This document shows, piece by piece, positions 1-6,740 of a stretch of DNA of 6,942 nucleotides. The first letter of the stretch is position 1, and each line of letters begins with the position of its first letter. Below the pieces are notes generated by a model. It did not search any database. It was not told the DNA's origin and saw only the letters and a list, made by a program, of their open reading frames with translations. Both the position numbers and the translations under genes were made by a program. The DNA is taken from contig DHOF01000124.1 of assembly GCA_002411615.1 (NCBI GenBank), forward strand, positions 291 to 7,232, written 5' to 3'. Source of the stretch: Ruminococcaceae bacterium UBA5397 (GTDB taxonomy: Bacteria; Bacillota; Clostridia; Oscillospirales; Acutalibacteraceae).

Positions 1-779
1 TCCCCTATAATTATGCGAACGAAACTGCAGATTTGTTCTTGGATGAAATGCGCAACAATCAGGTTGACACATTAGATTTTCGGGAAGTTATGAAAGAGAA
101 TGGGACTTATACGCAAGATAGTTTTTATCAGACGGATCATCATTGGAAGGTCCAAACTGCCTTTAATGCATTTAAAAGTTTTGCGGATGTTGTAGACGAG
201 AAGTATAATTTTCAGTTCCCAAATAAAGCCTATTATACAGACATCAATAATTACAATCAGATTATTTATAAAAATTCGTATCTGGGGTCAATGGGCCGTA
301 AAGAGGGAATCCTGTATTCCGGAGCGGAAGATTTTGATTTTATTTATCCAAAATTTGATACCAATTATTTCTTTTATGCGCAGGGAAATAACGATGCAAT
401 CACAGCCAACGGACGTTTTGAGCAATCGGTCTGCTTTACCTCCATGCTTTCAGACGGAGATATTTATGACACGGAATGTGATAAATATTTTACCTATATG
501 GATGGAAATCCGGGCTTTGCGGAAATTACCAATTTCGATCATCCGGATGGCAAAAAGGTCCTCTTTATTAAGGATTCCCTGATGGTACCAGTAGCATCAT
601 TCTTTTCGCTGGGCTGTTCTAAAGTCTATATGATCGACCCTCGATACTATGGAGGAAATATTCAGGATGTTATTGATCAATATCATTTTGATGATATCTT
701 TGTCAGTTTTTCTCCGCAGAATTTAACAACGGATTTCTTTACGTTCTATTCGGACGACAGTCTGCAGGCTGCCCATTAG
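1..779 (+). CDS. DHHW-family protein (AlgX/AlgJ-like, putative exopolysaccharide O-acetylation), 3' part only
   Basis: The reading frame is open through the first base of the window (first whole codon at 3), so the start lies upstream; about 259 C-terminal residues are present. A DHHW signature at 135-146 (preceded by Tyr-Gln-Thr) names the family and would supply the Asp/His of an SGNH-type catalytic site. Near the C-terminus, VLFIKDS (Ser codon 576-578) followed by a hydrophobic stretch matches the usual position of the nucleophile serine, and an IDPRYY segment follows. Relatives are membrane-anchored or secreted proteins that usually work with an MBOAT acyltransferase to acetylate extracellular polysaccharide; that role here is inferred. 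The N-terminal anchor expected in this family would be outside the window. The stop codon TAG (777-779) overlaps the stop of the convergent GH5 gene. I see no rightward terminator directly after it. Family assignment is confident; substrate is unknown. Confidence 0.85.
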   Translation, partial: PYNYANETADLFLDEMRNNQVDTLDFREVMKENGTYTQDSFYQTDHHWKVQTAFNAFKSFADVVDEKYNFQFPNKAYYTDINNYNQIIYKNSYLGSMGRKEGILYSGAEDFDFIYPKFDTNYFFYAQGNNDAITANGRFEQSVCFTSMLSDGDIYDTECDKYFTYMDGNPGFAEITNFDHPDGKKVLFIKDSLMVPVASFFSLGCSKVYMIDPRYYGGNIQDVIDQYHFDDIFVSFSPQNLTTDFFTFYSDDSLQAAH

Positions 780-1792
780 GAACCGCTTCCGACCAATGCG
801 TTCAGCATGTCAGTGTTCCAAGTGGAAGTGCCAAGGTCATAGATACCAAATCCAGAAGCAAATTCCCAGTATCCATAACTAATTCCCGATTTTTCACATT
901 CCTGAACGACAGCACGAGTCCAAGTTACCCTTGTTTGTGCAGGAGCTTCACGGCTGACTCCAAATTCCCCCAAAAAGAGAGGAACATTATGTGCATCGGC
1001 CCATTTTTTGGCGGTTTCCAGCCGCATTTTCAGATAAGAGGTTTCTTCGCTTGTTCCAGTCCATGTGATCCCATGTAGGTCCTCAAACCCTGTGTGATAA
1101 GGATCTCCTTGAAATGTGACATTATTAGGTTCATAATAATGCACGGTTGCGATTAAACGATCATCTTTTGGAAGCTCCAGTGCTGAAAGAGAATCAATGG
1201 AATTGTAGTTTGCACCGCCGACAATTAAGTAATGTTTGGTATCGTTTTTGCGGATCGTTTGAACGATTCTTTTCAAATAAGTGTTCCAGGTTGCACTGTC
1301 CAAATTTCCTTGCGGCTCATTGAGCAGCTCAAAAACAAGGGTATTTGGATAATCTTTATACCGCCGTGAAAGCTGATCCCAAATCGCAGTTAGGCAATCA
1401 ATGTTATTATTAGGGTTGTCCATAATCTCCATAAAGTGATGCAGATCCAGAATCAAGGTTAGGTTCTGACTAAGTGCTTCATTAATATAAGAGTCAATCT
1501 TTTTTAAGAAAGATTCATCCAAAAGATAATCCGAGCGGCTTTTATCCGCGTAGTCGGAAAAACGCACCGGGAGCCGTACACATTGAAACCCAGCCTTTTT
1601 TATCAGAGAAAAGTAAGATGAGTTCATGGGAACATCCCAGCTGACTCCCTTTGGAGCTTCTAGACAATTCCCAATATTAATACATTTTGTTAGGACTGGA
1701 GGTCCTGCTTTTTCAGCAGTTTGTGTGGAACATCCGGCGAGAAGAAAAAAGCAGAAGATCGAAGTAAACAAAAATAGTGAGAGCCGTTTCAT
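776..1792 (-). CDS. Secreted glycoside hydrolase family 5 (endo-beta-glucanase-like) lipoprotein
   Basis: Complete 338-residue protein. Residues 1-20 are a signal peptide (MKR, then a hydrophobic core) ending in lipobox LLAGC, so Cys21 should be lipidated and the enzyme tethered outside the membrane. The rest is one GH5 TIM barrel with the family's invariant residues visible: Arg73 (RLPVRF), His118-His119 (LDLHH), Asn158-Glu159 in ELLNEP (acid/base), His218-Tyr220 (HYY), Glu276 in LGEFG (nucleophile) and Trp309 (YWEFASGFG). From memory, overall similarity to Thermotoga maritima Cel5A suggests subfamily GH5_25, acting on beta-1,4 or mixed-linkage glucans; the exact substrate is inference. There is no carbohydrate-binding or dockerin domain, so it is not cellulosomal. 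An AAGGAGGG site (1799-1806, complement) sits 6 nt before the ATG. Convergent with the DHHW gene, whose stop codon it overlaps. Confidence 0.93.
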   Translation of the reverse strand: MKRLSLFLFTSIFCFFLLAGCSTQTAEKAGPPVLTKCINIGNCLEAPKGVSWDVPMNSSYFSLIKKAGFQCVRLPVRFSDYADKSRSDYLLDESFLKKIDSYINEALSQNLTLILDLHHFMEIMDNPNNNIDCLTAIWDQLSRRYKDYPNTLVFELLNEPQGNLDSATWNTYLKRIVQTIRKNDTKHYLIVGGANYNSIDSLSALELPKDDRLIATVHYYEPNNVTFQGDPYHTGFEDLHGITWTGTSEETSYLKMRLETAKKWADAHNVPLFLGEFGVSREAPAQTRVTWTRAVVQECEKSGISYGYWEFASGFGIYDLGTSTWNTDMLNALVGSGS

Positions 1793-1798
1793 GGCATG

Positions 1799-1806
1799 CC
1801 CTCCTT
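1799..1806 (-). promoter_or_regulatory. Shine-Dalgarno site of the GH5 gene
   Basis: Read on the minus strand this is AAGGAGGG, nearly a full anti-16S match, ending 6 nt before the ATG at 1792. It fixes the start of the lipoprotein gene. Confidence 0.85.
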
Positions 1807-1829
1807 ATAATTTTATACATTTACAAATT

Positions 1830-1858
1830 ATTATATCCGTAAAATTCCAAAGAAACAA
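1830..1858 (-). promoter_or_regulatory. Putative sigma-A promoter of the GH5 gene
   Basis: On the minus strand there is a perfect -10 box TATAAT (complement of 1830-1835) and a weaker -35 box TTGTTT (complement of 1853-1858) exactly 17 nt apart. Transcription would start at about 1823, giving a leader of about 30 nt that contains the strong Shine-Dalgarno site. The -35 is only 3 of 6 to consensus, so the call rests mainly on the -10 and the spacing. Confidence 0.55.
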
Positions 1859-1882
1859 TCTTTTAAAGGAGAAATTTGTTTT

Positions 1883-2473
1883 ATGCGTGAAGAAATCGTT
1901 GCAGAGAATTTAGATTTGGAGAAACTGTCTGAAGACACAGAAAAAACGCAGGAACCACAGCCCTTAAAACAAGTTTCGATACGGGAACAAATGAAGTTGC
2001 CGGAAGGATTTTACCAAGTGACTCCGGACTGCCGGATTGTCAGTATTTCACAGCCAAATACAGCACAGAAAAAGTCAGCTGAAAATTTGCATCTGGAATC
2101 CAATCAAACAAAACGCCAGACAGAAAAAAAAGAATATCGGGTTCCTTTTAAAAATGAGTTATCTCCAGCCCCTCTGCGAGAAAATTTCCCAATTGAAACC
2201 AACTCTAAGAAAAGCGCTTTGAATAAGGGAAGCATTTTAAACAAGAAAAGCGTCCTAAGTTTGAAACTAAAGAAAGAACCACAGCAGCAAGATGCGTTAG
2301 AGAAGAGTCCTGTTGCAGTTCCGAATCAGTCTGAAGAGATGACAAAAGAGCTAAATCGTTTGAAGGAAGAGCTTGCGCAGAAAACACAAGAGAACCAAAA
2401 ATTGAAAATAGAACTTGAGTTTAGCCAAAGACTTTTGCTTCAGCTTTATGGAAAAAACCCGGAGAAACACTAA
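1883..2473 (+). CDS. Hypothetical charged protein with C-terminal coiled coil
   Basis: 196 residues; I do not recognise the family. Start ATG has an AAAGGAG site at 1865-1871, 11 nt upstream. Residues 1-30 are acidic; 32-58 (VSIREQMKLPEGFYQV...) is the most ordered-looking non-coiled part, with the only cysteine at 50. Residues 60-150 are Lys/Gln/Ser/Pro-rich and probably disordered, and hold three imperfect hexads at 111-128 (SALNKG, SILNKK, SVLSLK). Residues 151-187 have leucines in a heptad-like pattern (RLKEEL, KLKIEL, LLLQL) and should form a coiled coil, so self-association or a partner is likely. No signal peptide or membrane segment, so cytoplasmic. It is divergent from the GH5 gene. 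Its promoter is unclear: TAAAAT at 1840-1845 could be a -10 but lacks a good -35. The 47-codon ORF follows 18 nt after the stop. Function not inferred. Confidence 0.8.
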   Translation: MREEIVAENLDLEKLSEDTEKTQEPQPLKQVSIREQMKLPEGFYQVTPDCRIVSISQPNTAQKKSAENLHLESNQTKRQTEKKEYRVPFKNELSPAPLRENFPIETNSKKSALNKGSILNKKSVLSLKLKKEPQQQDALEKSPVAVPNQSEEMTKELNRLKEELAQKTQENQKLKIELEFSQRLLLQLYGKNPEKH

Positions 2474-2491
2474 AAAGGAGCAGAACAGAAA

Positions 2492-2635
2492 ATGGGATCG
2501 ATTATTAGCCTGCAAGCTGGATTATGGAGATGGCAGGAGGCTTTTAGGGCAGAGGTTCTATCCGGGGACAAAACCAGCGAGAAAACAGTCTTGAGAACGA
2601 TTTCAACGGGCGACCTTGACCTCGAACACTTTTGA
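2492..2635 (+). CDS. Putative small protein, 47 residues
   Basis: ATG at 2492, TGA at 2633-2635. The translation begins MGSIISLQAGLWRWQEAF and ends in GDLDLEHF. A strong AAAAAGGAG site (2472-2480) overlaps the stop codon of the upstream gene and lies 11 nt before the ATG, the same spacing as for that gene, which suggests co-transcription and perhaps translational coupling. The N-terminal third is amphipathic with two tryptophans; the middle is charged (SGDKTSEKT); the end is acidic. It has no cysteine and no clear membrane segment. I do not recognise it. Support is limited to the ribosome binding site and the context; a chance ORF of this length is possible, and conservation in relatives would decide. 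Confidence 0.45.
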   Translation: MGSIISLQAGLWRWQEAFRAEVLSGDKTSEKTVLRTISTGDLDLEHF

Positions 2636-2654
2636 AAATTAAAATTGATTAACA

Positions 2655-2676
2655 GCCTTGTTTATTGGGACAAGGC
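2655..2676 (+). repeat. Hairpin A, perfect 7-bp stem
   Basis: GCCTTGT (2655-2661) and ACAAGGC (2670-2676) form a perfect 7-bp stem with an 8-nt loop, 19 nt after the small ORF's stop codon. Its 3' arm is also the 5' arm of the alternative terminator fold at 2668-2698, so the two cannot form together. Confidence 0.6.
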
Positions 2677-2705
2677 AAAATAATAGGGCTTGCTGTCCGT
2701 TTTTT
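2668..2705 (+). terminator. Putative intrinsic terminator of the 1883-2635 unit
   Basis: GGACA (2668-2672) pairs with TGTCC (2694-2698); then, after a 2-nt bulge, AGGC (2673-2676) pairs with GCTT (2688-2691) with one G-U, leaving an 11-nt loop. One G and six T residues (2700-2705) follow directly. This is the only hairpin in the region with a T-tract immediately downstream on the plus strand. The stem is moderate and overlaps two competing hairpins, so efficiency is uncertain. Confidence 0.45.
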
Positions 2706-2725
2706 ACAGATAGCGAGCCCTATTA
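2681..2725 (+). repeat. Long imperfect palindrome / stable hairpin B
   Basis: Positions i and 5406-i pair from 2681/2725 to 2700/2706: 20 positions with one mismatch (C2698/A2708) and two G-U pairs (T2691-G2715, G2695-T2711), closing on a loop of five T residues. The core is AATAGGGCT against AGCCCTATT. Both departures from perfect symmetry are G-U only in plus-strand RNA; in minus-strand RNA they would be A-C mismatches, which points to a role in the rightward transcript. No T-tract follows on the plus strand, so it is not a standard rightward terminator. On the minus strand the stem is followed by TTTT. Confidence 0.7.
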
Positions 2726-2731
2726 GCACCT

Positions 2732-2781
2732 AAAAAATAAAAAGTCAAGAGAAATCATTGGATTTCCTTGACAATTCTTTT
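2732..2781. terminator. Bidirectional terminator-like hairpin C overlapping the rpoB -35 box
   Basis: GTCAAGAGAAATC (2744-2756) pairs with GATTTCCTTGAC (2761-2772): 12 bp with a single bulged A (2750) and a 4-nt loop. On the plus strand the tail is AATTCTTTT. On the minus strand the stem is followed at once by TTTTT-A-TTTTTT (complement of 2743-2732), an excellent leftward terminator tail. It could separate the upstream unit from rpoB and block antisense transcription. Its right arm carries five of the six bases of the rpoB -35 box, so the same palindrome might instead be an operator. Confidence 0.55.
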
Positions 2782-2796
2782 AACTTGTTATAAAAT
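2768..2796 (+). promoter_or_regulatory. Putative sigma-A promoter of the rpoBC operon
   Basis: Perfect -35 TTGACA (2768-2773), 17-nt spacer, then -10 TAAAAT (2791-2796, 5 of 6). The predicted start at about 2803 leaves a leader of about 177 nt to the rpoB start chosen here. TATACT at 2799-2804 is a possible alternative -10 but has no matching -35. The A-rich stretch at 2732-2743 lies just above the usual UP-element position. Confidence 0.75.
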
Positions 2797-2802
2797 AATA
2801 TA

Positions 2803-2979
2803 CTGCATCATCATAGATAAGTGTGCCTATTCGATTACTTATTTATATTATCATGTTCTTTGTGAAAAGGCAAGAGTAATTCGTTGGATTGCAAAGAAGT
2901 GATGCAAGAGATTTAAAATAAGACGCTTTCGTTTCAAATGCCAGAAAGTGGCAAATACATGAATGGAGTGATTCTGCCA
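2803..2979 (+). promoter_or_regulatory. rpoB 5' leader
   Basis: This is the untranslated leader implied by the promoter and the chosen rpoB start. It holds an AT-rich stem (2813-2822 with 2837-2846, one G-U, 14-nt loop), an 8-codon ORF at 2853-2879 without a ribosome site, and a small hairpin TGCCA/TGGCA (2939-2953) just before the rpoB Shine-Dalgarno site. I recognise no known riboswitch or ribosomal-protein binding motif. Any regulatory role is inference. Confidence 0.4.
2965..2970 (+). promoter_or_regulatory. Shine-Dalgarno site deciding the rpoB start
   Basis: GGAGTG (followed by ATT, close to the GGAGGTGAT consensus) lies 9 nt before ATG 2980. In-frame ATGs at 2938 and 2959 lack a comparable site, and their extra residues do not look like RpoB. 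Confidence 0.65.
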
Positions 2980-5900
2980 ATGGTGAATGTCAAACCGGTT
3001 AAGGTGGGAAAAAATGTCCGGATGAGTTTTTCCAAGATTGACGAAGTCTTGGAAATGCCCAACCTGATCGAAATTCAGAAAAATTCTTATCAGTGGTTTC
3101 TGGATGAAGGTCTTAAGGAAGTCTTTAAAGATGTTTCGGGCATTACCGACTACACGGGAAATCTGGTTTTGGATTTTATCGATTACCATCTTGATACCGA
3201 TAAACCGAACTATTCCGTGGAAGAGTGTAAAGAGCGCGATGCCACTTATGCGGCGCCTTTACATGTGACCGCCAGGCTGCTCAATAAAGAGAGCGGAGAA
3301 ATCAAGGAATCCGACGTCTTTATGGGCGATTTCCCGCTGATGACAGAGGGCGGCACTTTTGTAATCAATGGTGCTGAACGTGTAATCGTTTCTCAGTTGG
3401 TTCGTTCTCCGGGCGTCTACTATAAGATGGAGTACGATAAGACCGGCAAAGAACTTTTTAGTTCTACGGTAATTCCGAATCGCGGCGCATGGTTGGAATA
3501 TGAAAATGACGCGAATGATGTTTTTTATGTGCGGATCGATAAAAACCGTAAAATGCCGGTAACAATTCTTATCCGGGCACTGGGGCTCGGAACCGATCAG
3601 GAAATTTATGATTATTTCGGTGACGATGATCGGATGCATGCCACAATCGAGAAAGACCCTTGTAAGAATACAGAAGAGGCTCTTTTTGAGATCTATAAAA
3701 AGCTTCGTCCAAGCGAGCCGCCGACCATTGAGAGTGCACAGGCCCATTTAAATGGCCTGTTCTTTGATGAACGTCGTTATGATCTTTCCCGTGTAGGCCG
3801 TTATAAATACAATAAAAAATTAAATCTTGCTGGTCGTATCGTCGGCCAGACTTTGAGCCAACCTGTGGTGAATCCTTCTACAGGAGAGCTGATGGCTGAA
3901 GCAGGCACTGTTGTCAATATGGAGCTTGCTCATGAGATGGATGACGCAGGAGTTTCTTGTGTTTGTGTAACGGTCAATGAAAAAGAAGTCAAAGTCCTTT
4001 CTAATGGAATGGTCAATATCCGGAAATTTGTCGATTTTGATGCGAAAGAGGAATGCGGTGTAAATGAACGTGTTCGCTTTACGATTCTCAATGAGATCCT
4101 GGAATCCGGCGTAACTGGAGACGAGCTCAAAGATGCAATTCGCAGCCGAATTGATGAATTGATTCCGAAGCATATCATTATTGATGATATTTTTGCAACG
4201 ATTAATTATATGAACTGCTTGGCAATTGGACTCGGGACCACAGATGATATTGATCATTTGGGCAACCGTCGAATTCGTTCAGTCGGCGAACTGCTGCAAA
4301 ATCAGTTCCGAATCGGTTTTTCCCGCTTGGAGAGAGTGATTCGTGAACGCATGACCCTACAGGCACAGGAACTCGAAGTCTTGACTCCGCATTCCCTGAT
4401 CAATATTCGTCCGGTAACTTCCGCTATCAAGGAGTTTTTCGGATCTTCTCCGCTGTCTCAGTTCATGGATCAGACAAACCCGTTGGCTGAGCTGACGCAT
4501 AAACGTCGTCTTTCTGCTTTGGGGCCTGGAGGTCTATCCCGTGACCGTGCAGGATTCGAAGTCCGTGATGTTCACTATACGCATTATGGCCGTATGTGTC
4601 CAATTGAGACGCCTGAAGGCCCTAACATCGGTCTGATTTCTTATCTGGCAACTTTTGCCCGGATCAATGAATATGGCTTTATCGAAGCGCCTTTCCGGAA
4701 AGTCGATAAAAAGACCGGCATTGTTACAAGAGATGTTGTCTATATGACCGCTGACGTGGAAGATGATTTCATCGTCGCGCAGGCGAATGAGCCGCTGGAT
4801 AAAGACGGACATTTCCTCCATGCAAAAGTCAACGGCCGTTACCGTGATCAGTTCGTGGAAGTGGAAGCCGAAAAAGCAGATTATATGGATGTTTCTCCGC
4901 GAATGGTTGTTTCTGTAGCAACAGCGATGATTCCATTCTTGGAGAATGATGATGCCAACCGTGCATTGATGGGTTCCAATATGCAGCGGCAGGCAGTGCC
5001 GCTTCTGACAACGGAATCTCCAATCGTGGGAACCGGAATGGAATATAAAGCCGGCGTTGACAGCGGCGTTTGTGTGTTGGCAAAACATGCCGGTGTCGTC
5101 AAGAGTGTCAGCGCGGATAGGGTAGAAGTCATCACCGATGACGGACAACTCGATTCTTATCATATTATTAAATTTATGCGTTCCAATCAGGGAACCTGTA
5201 TCAATCAGGTCCCGGTGGTCAATGCAAATGATCGGGTCCAAAAGGGCGATGTTTTGGCTGATGGACCGGCTACCAAAGACGGTGAAATTTCACTCGGTAA
5301 GAATGCTTTGATCGGCTTTATGACATGGGAAGGATACAACTACGAAGATGCTGTGTTGATCAGCGAAAAAGTAGTTCGTGAAGACGTTTACACTTCCATT
5401 CATATTGAGGAGCATGAGACCGAAGCCCGTGATACAAAACTGGGACCGGAAGAAATCACGCGTGATATTCCAAACGTCAATGAGGATCTTTTAAAAGATC
5501 TCGATGAAGATGGTATTATCCGTGTAGGCGCTGAGGTTCGTGCGGGAGATATTCTAGTCGGTAAGGTAACACCAAAGGGCGAAACTGAGCTGACTGCAGA
5601 AGAGCGCTTGCTGCGCGCGATCTTTGGCGAGAAAGCAAGAGAAGTCAGAGATACTTCTCTGCGTGTACCACATGGTGAATACGGAATTGTTGTAGATGTA
5701 AAAGTCTTTACTCGTGAAAACAGCCATGATGAATTAAGCCCCGGAGTTAATAAAGTCGTTCGCTGCTACATTGCTCAAAAACGTAAGATCAGCGTAGGCG
5801 ATAAAATGGCGGGCCGTCATGGTAATAAAGGCGTTGTTTCCAGAATCTTACCGGTAGAAGATATGCCGTATCTGCCGGATGGCACACCGCTGGATATCGT

Positions 5901-6738
5901 TTTGAATCCTTTGGGCGTTCCTTCCCGTATGAATATCGGACAGGTCTTGGAGGTCCATTTAGGAATAGCCGCAAAGGCCCTTGGATGGAAGATCATGACG
6001 CCTGTTTTTGACGGTGCACATGAAGATGATATCCGTGAGTGCTTCCGTGAAGCAGGAATGAGCGAAGACGGAAAGATCATGCTTCGTGATGGCCGTACCG
6101 GAGAATATTTTGATAATCCGGTCACTGTCGGAATCATGTATTACCTCAAGCTGCATCATCTGGTCGATGATAAGATTCATGCACGTTCCACCGGCCCATA
6201 TTCACTGGTTACGCAGCAGCCTTTGGGCGGCAAAGCACAATTTGGCGGCCAGCGTTTCGGCGAGATGGAAGTTTGGGCATTGGAAGCATATGGTGCTGCC
6301 TATACTCTGCAGGAAATCTTGACTGTAAAATCTGATGATGTGGTCGGCCGTGTTAAAACTTATGAGGCAATCGTAAAAGGCCAGAATATCCCGAAACCGG
6401 GCATTCCGGAATCCTTTAAGGTGCTGATTAAAGAACTGCAGAGCTTAGGCCTTGATGTCAAGCTGCTTGATCATAATCAGGAGGAAGTCGATCTCAAGAG
6501 CTTTGAGGATGACGATGATGATGTCAGTTTCTCTGCTGCGGAAAAGAGTTTTGATGAACCGAATGTTGCTGATGACCTGGATGGTTACTCGGTAGACGAC
6601 GCAGAAGATGTCTTGTTTGACGGCAAGTCGGATGAAAACGAAGACAGCGATGACTTTGAAAAGGACGATGACTTCGAAGGCGACACAGTTGATGACGATG
6701 AGTTTGACAGCAATGCCGACAAGACGGGCGACAAATAA
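2980..6738 (+). CDS. rpoB: DNA-directed RNA polymerase subunit beta
   Basis: Beta subunit of the core RNA polymerase, forming one side of the active-site cleft and the rifampicin pocket. From ATG 2980 it has 1252 residues (B. subtilis RpoB about 1193); an ORF start at 2938 would add 14. Visible in order (numbering from 2980): protrusion and lobe (about 15-430, with [10 protein letters not shown] and [19 protein letters not shown]); rifampicin region and fork 488-556 ([28 protein letters not shown]); NYED 787-790; [10 protein letters not shown] 942-951 with the conserved lysines at 942 and 950; the C-terminal hybrid-binding and anchor region to about 1160 ([21 protein letters not shown]). E. 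coli-type large insertions are absent. Residues 1168-1252 are an extended acidic tail, 39 of 85 Asp/Glu. Residue 491 is Pro where E. coli has Gln510. It is followed 21 nt later by rpoC; rplJL are not upstream. Confidence 0.98.
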   Translation: MVNVKPVKVGKNVRMSFSKIDEVLEMPNLIEIQKNSYQWFLDEGLKEVFKDVSGITDYTGNLVLDFIDYHLDTDKPNYSVEECKERDATYAAPLHVTARLLNKESGEIKESDVFMGDFPLMTEGGTFVINGAERVIVSQLVRSPGVYYKMEYDKTGKELFSSTVIPNRGAWLEYENDANDVFYVRIDKNRKMPVTILIRALGLGTDQEIYDYFGDDDRMHATIEKDPCKNTEEALFEIYKKLRPSEPPTIESAQAHLNGLFFDERRYDLSRVGRYKYNKKLNLAGRIVGQTLSQPVVNPSTGELMAEAGTVVNMELAHEMDDAGVSCVCVTVNEKEVKVLSNGMVNIRKFVDFDAKEECGVNERVRFTILNEILESGVTGDELKDAIRSRIDELIPKHIIIDDIFATINYMNCLAIGLGTTDDIDHLGNRRIRSVGELLQNQFRIGFSRLERVIRERMTLQAQELEVLTPHSLINIRPVTSAIKEFFGSSPLSQFMDQTNPLAELTHKRRLSALGPGGLSRDRAGFEVRDVHYTHYGRMCPIETPEGPNIGLISYLATFARINEYGFIEAPFRKVDKKTGIVTRDVVYMTADVEDDFIVAQANEPLDKDGHFLHAKVNGRYRDQFVEVEAEKADYMDVSPRMVVSVATAMIPFLENDDANRALMGSNMQRQAVPLLTTESPIVGTGMEYKAGVDSGVCVLAKHAGVVKSVSADRVEVITDDGQLDSYHIIKFMRSNQGTCINQVPVVNANDRVQKGDVLADGPATKDGEISLGKNALIGFMTWEGYNYEDAVLISEKVVREDVYTSIHIEEHETEARDTKLGPEEITRDIPNVNEDLLKDLDEDGIIRVGAEVRAGDILVGKVTPKGETELTAEERLLRAIFGEKAREVRDTSLRVPHGEYGIVVDVKVFTRENSHDELSPGVNKVVRCYIAQKRKISVGDKMAGRHGNKGVVSRILPVEDMPYLPDGTPLDIVLNPLGVPSRMNIGQVLEVHLGIAAKALGWKIMTPVFDGAHEDDIRECFREAGMSEDGKIMLRDGRTGEYFDNPVTVGIMYYLKLHHLVDDKIHARSTGPYSLVTQQPLGGKAQFGGQRFGEMEVWALEAYGAAYTLQEILTVKSDDVVGRVKTYEAIVKGQNIPKPGIPESFKVLIKELQSLGLDVKLLDHNQEEVDLKSFEDDDDDVSFSAAEKSFDEPNVADDLDGYSVDDAEDVLFDGKSDENEDSDDFEKDDDFEGDTVDDDEFDSNADKTGDK
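4441..4521 (+). other. rpoB: Rifampicin resistance-determining region (cluster I) of rpoB
   Basis: This segment aligns without gaps to E. coli RpoB 507-533. The main resistance positions carry the sensitive-type residues: Gln513, Asp516, His526, Arg529, Ser531 and Leu533 in E. coli numbering. The exception in the early part is Pro (codon 4450-4452) at the Gln510 equivalent. A sensitive phenotype is likely but not proven by this. Confidence 0.8.
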
Positions 6739-6740
6739 TG

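Noticed and set aside
1806..1811. TATAAT on the plus strand as a promoter for the 196-residue protein gene
   Set aside because: No -35-like sequence is present 16-18 nt upstream, and the site overlaps the Shine-Dalgarno site of the opposite gene. The motif is likely by chance in AT-rich DNA.
2681..2725. Insertion sequence or CRISPR repeat
   Set aside because: The palindrome is a single 45-bp unit in this window, with no transposase, no repeated spacing and no clear target-site duplication.
2853..2879. 8-codon leader peptide (MFFVKRQE) in the rpoB leader
   Set aside because: There is no Shine-Dalgarno site upstream and no run of regulatory codons, so a translated attenuator peptide is not supported.
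2851..3189. 112-codon minus-strand ORF across the rpoB start
   Set aside because: It overlaps the rpoB leader and 5' end in antisense; the translation is not recognisable and the protein-coding signal belongs to rpoB.
4534..5241. 235-codon minus-strand ORF inside rpoB
   Set aside because: It is fully antisense to highly conserved RpoB sequence, has no ribosome site that I can see and gives a Cys/His/Ile-rich translation without family features. It is a shadow of the rpoB frame.
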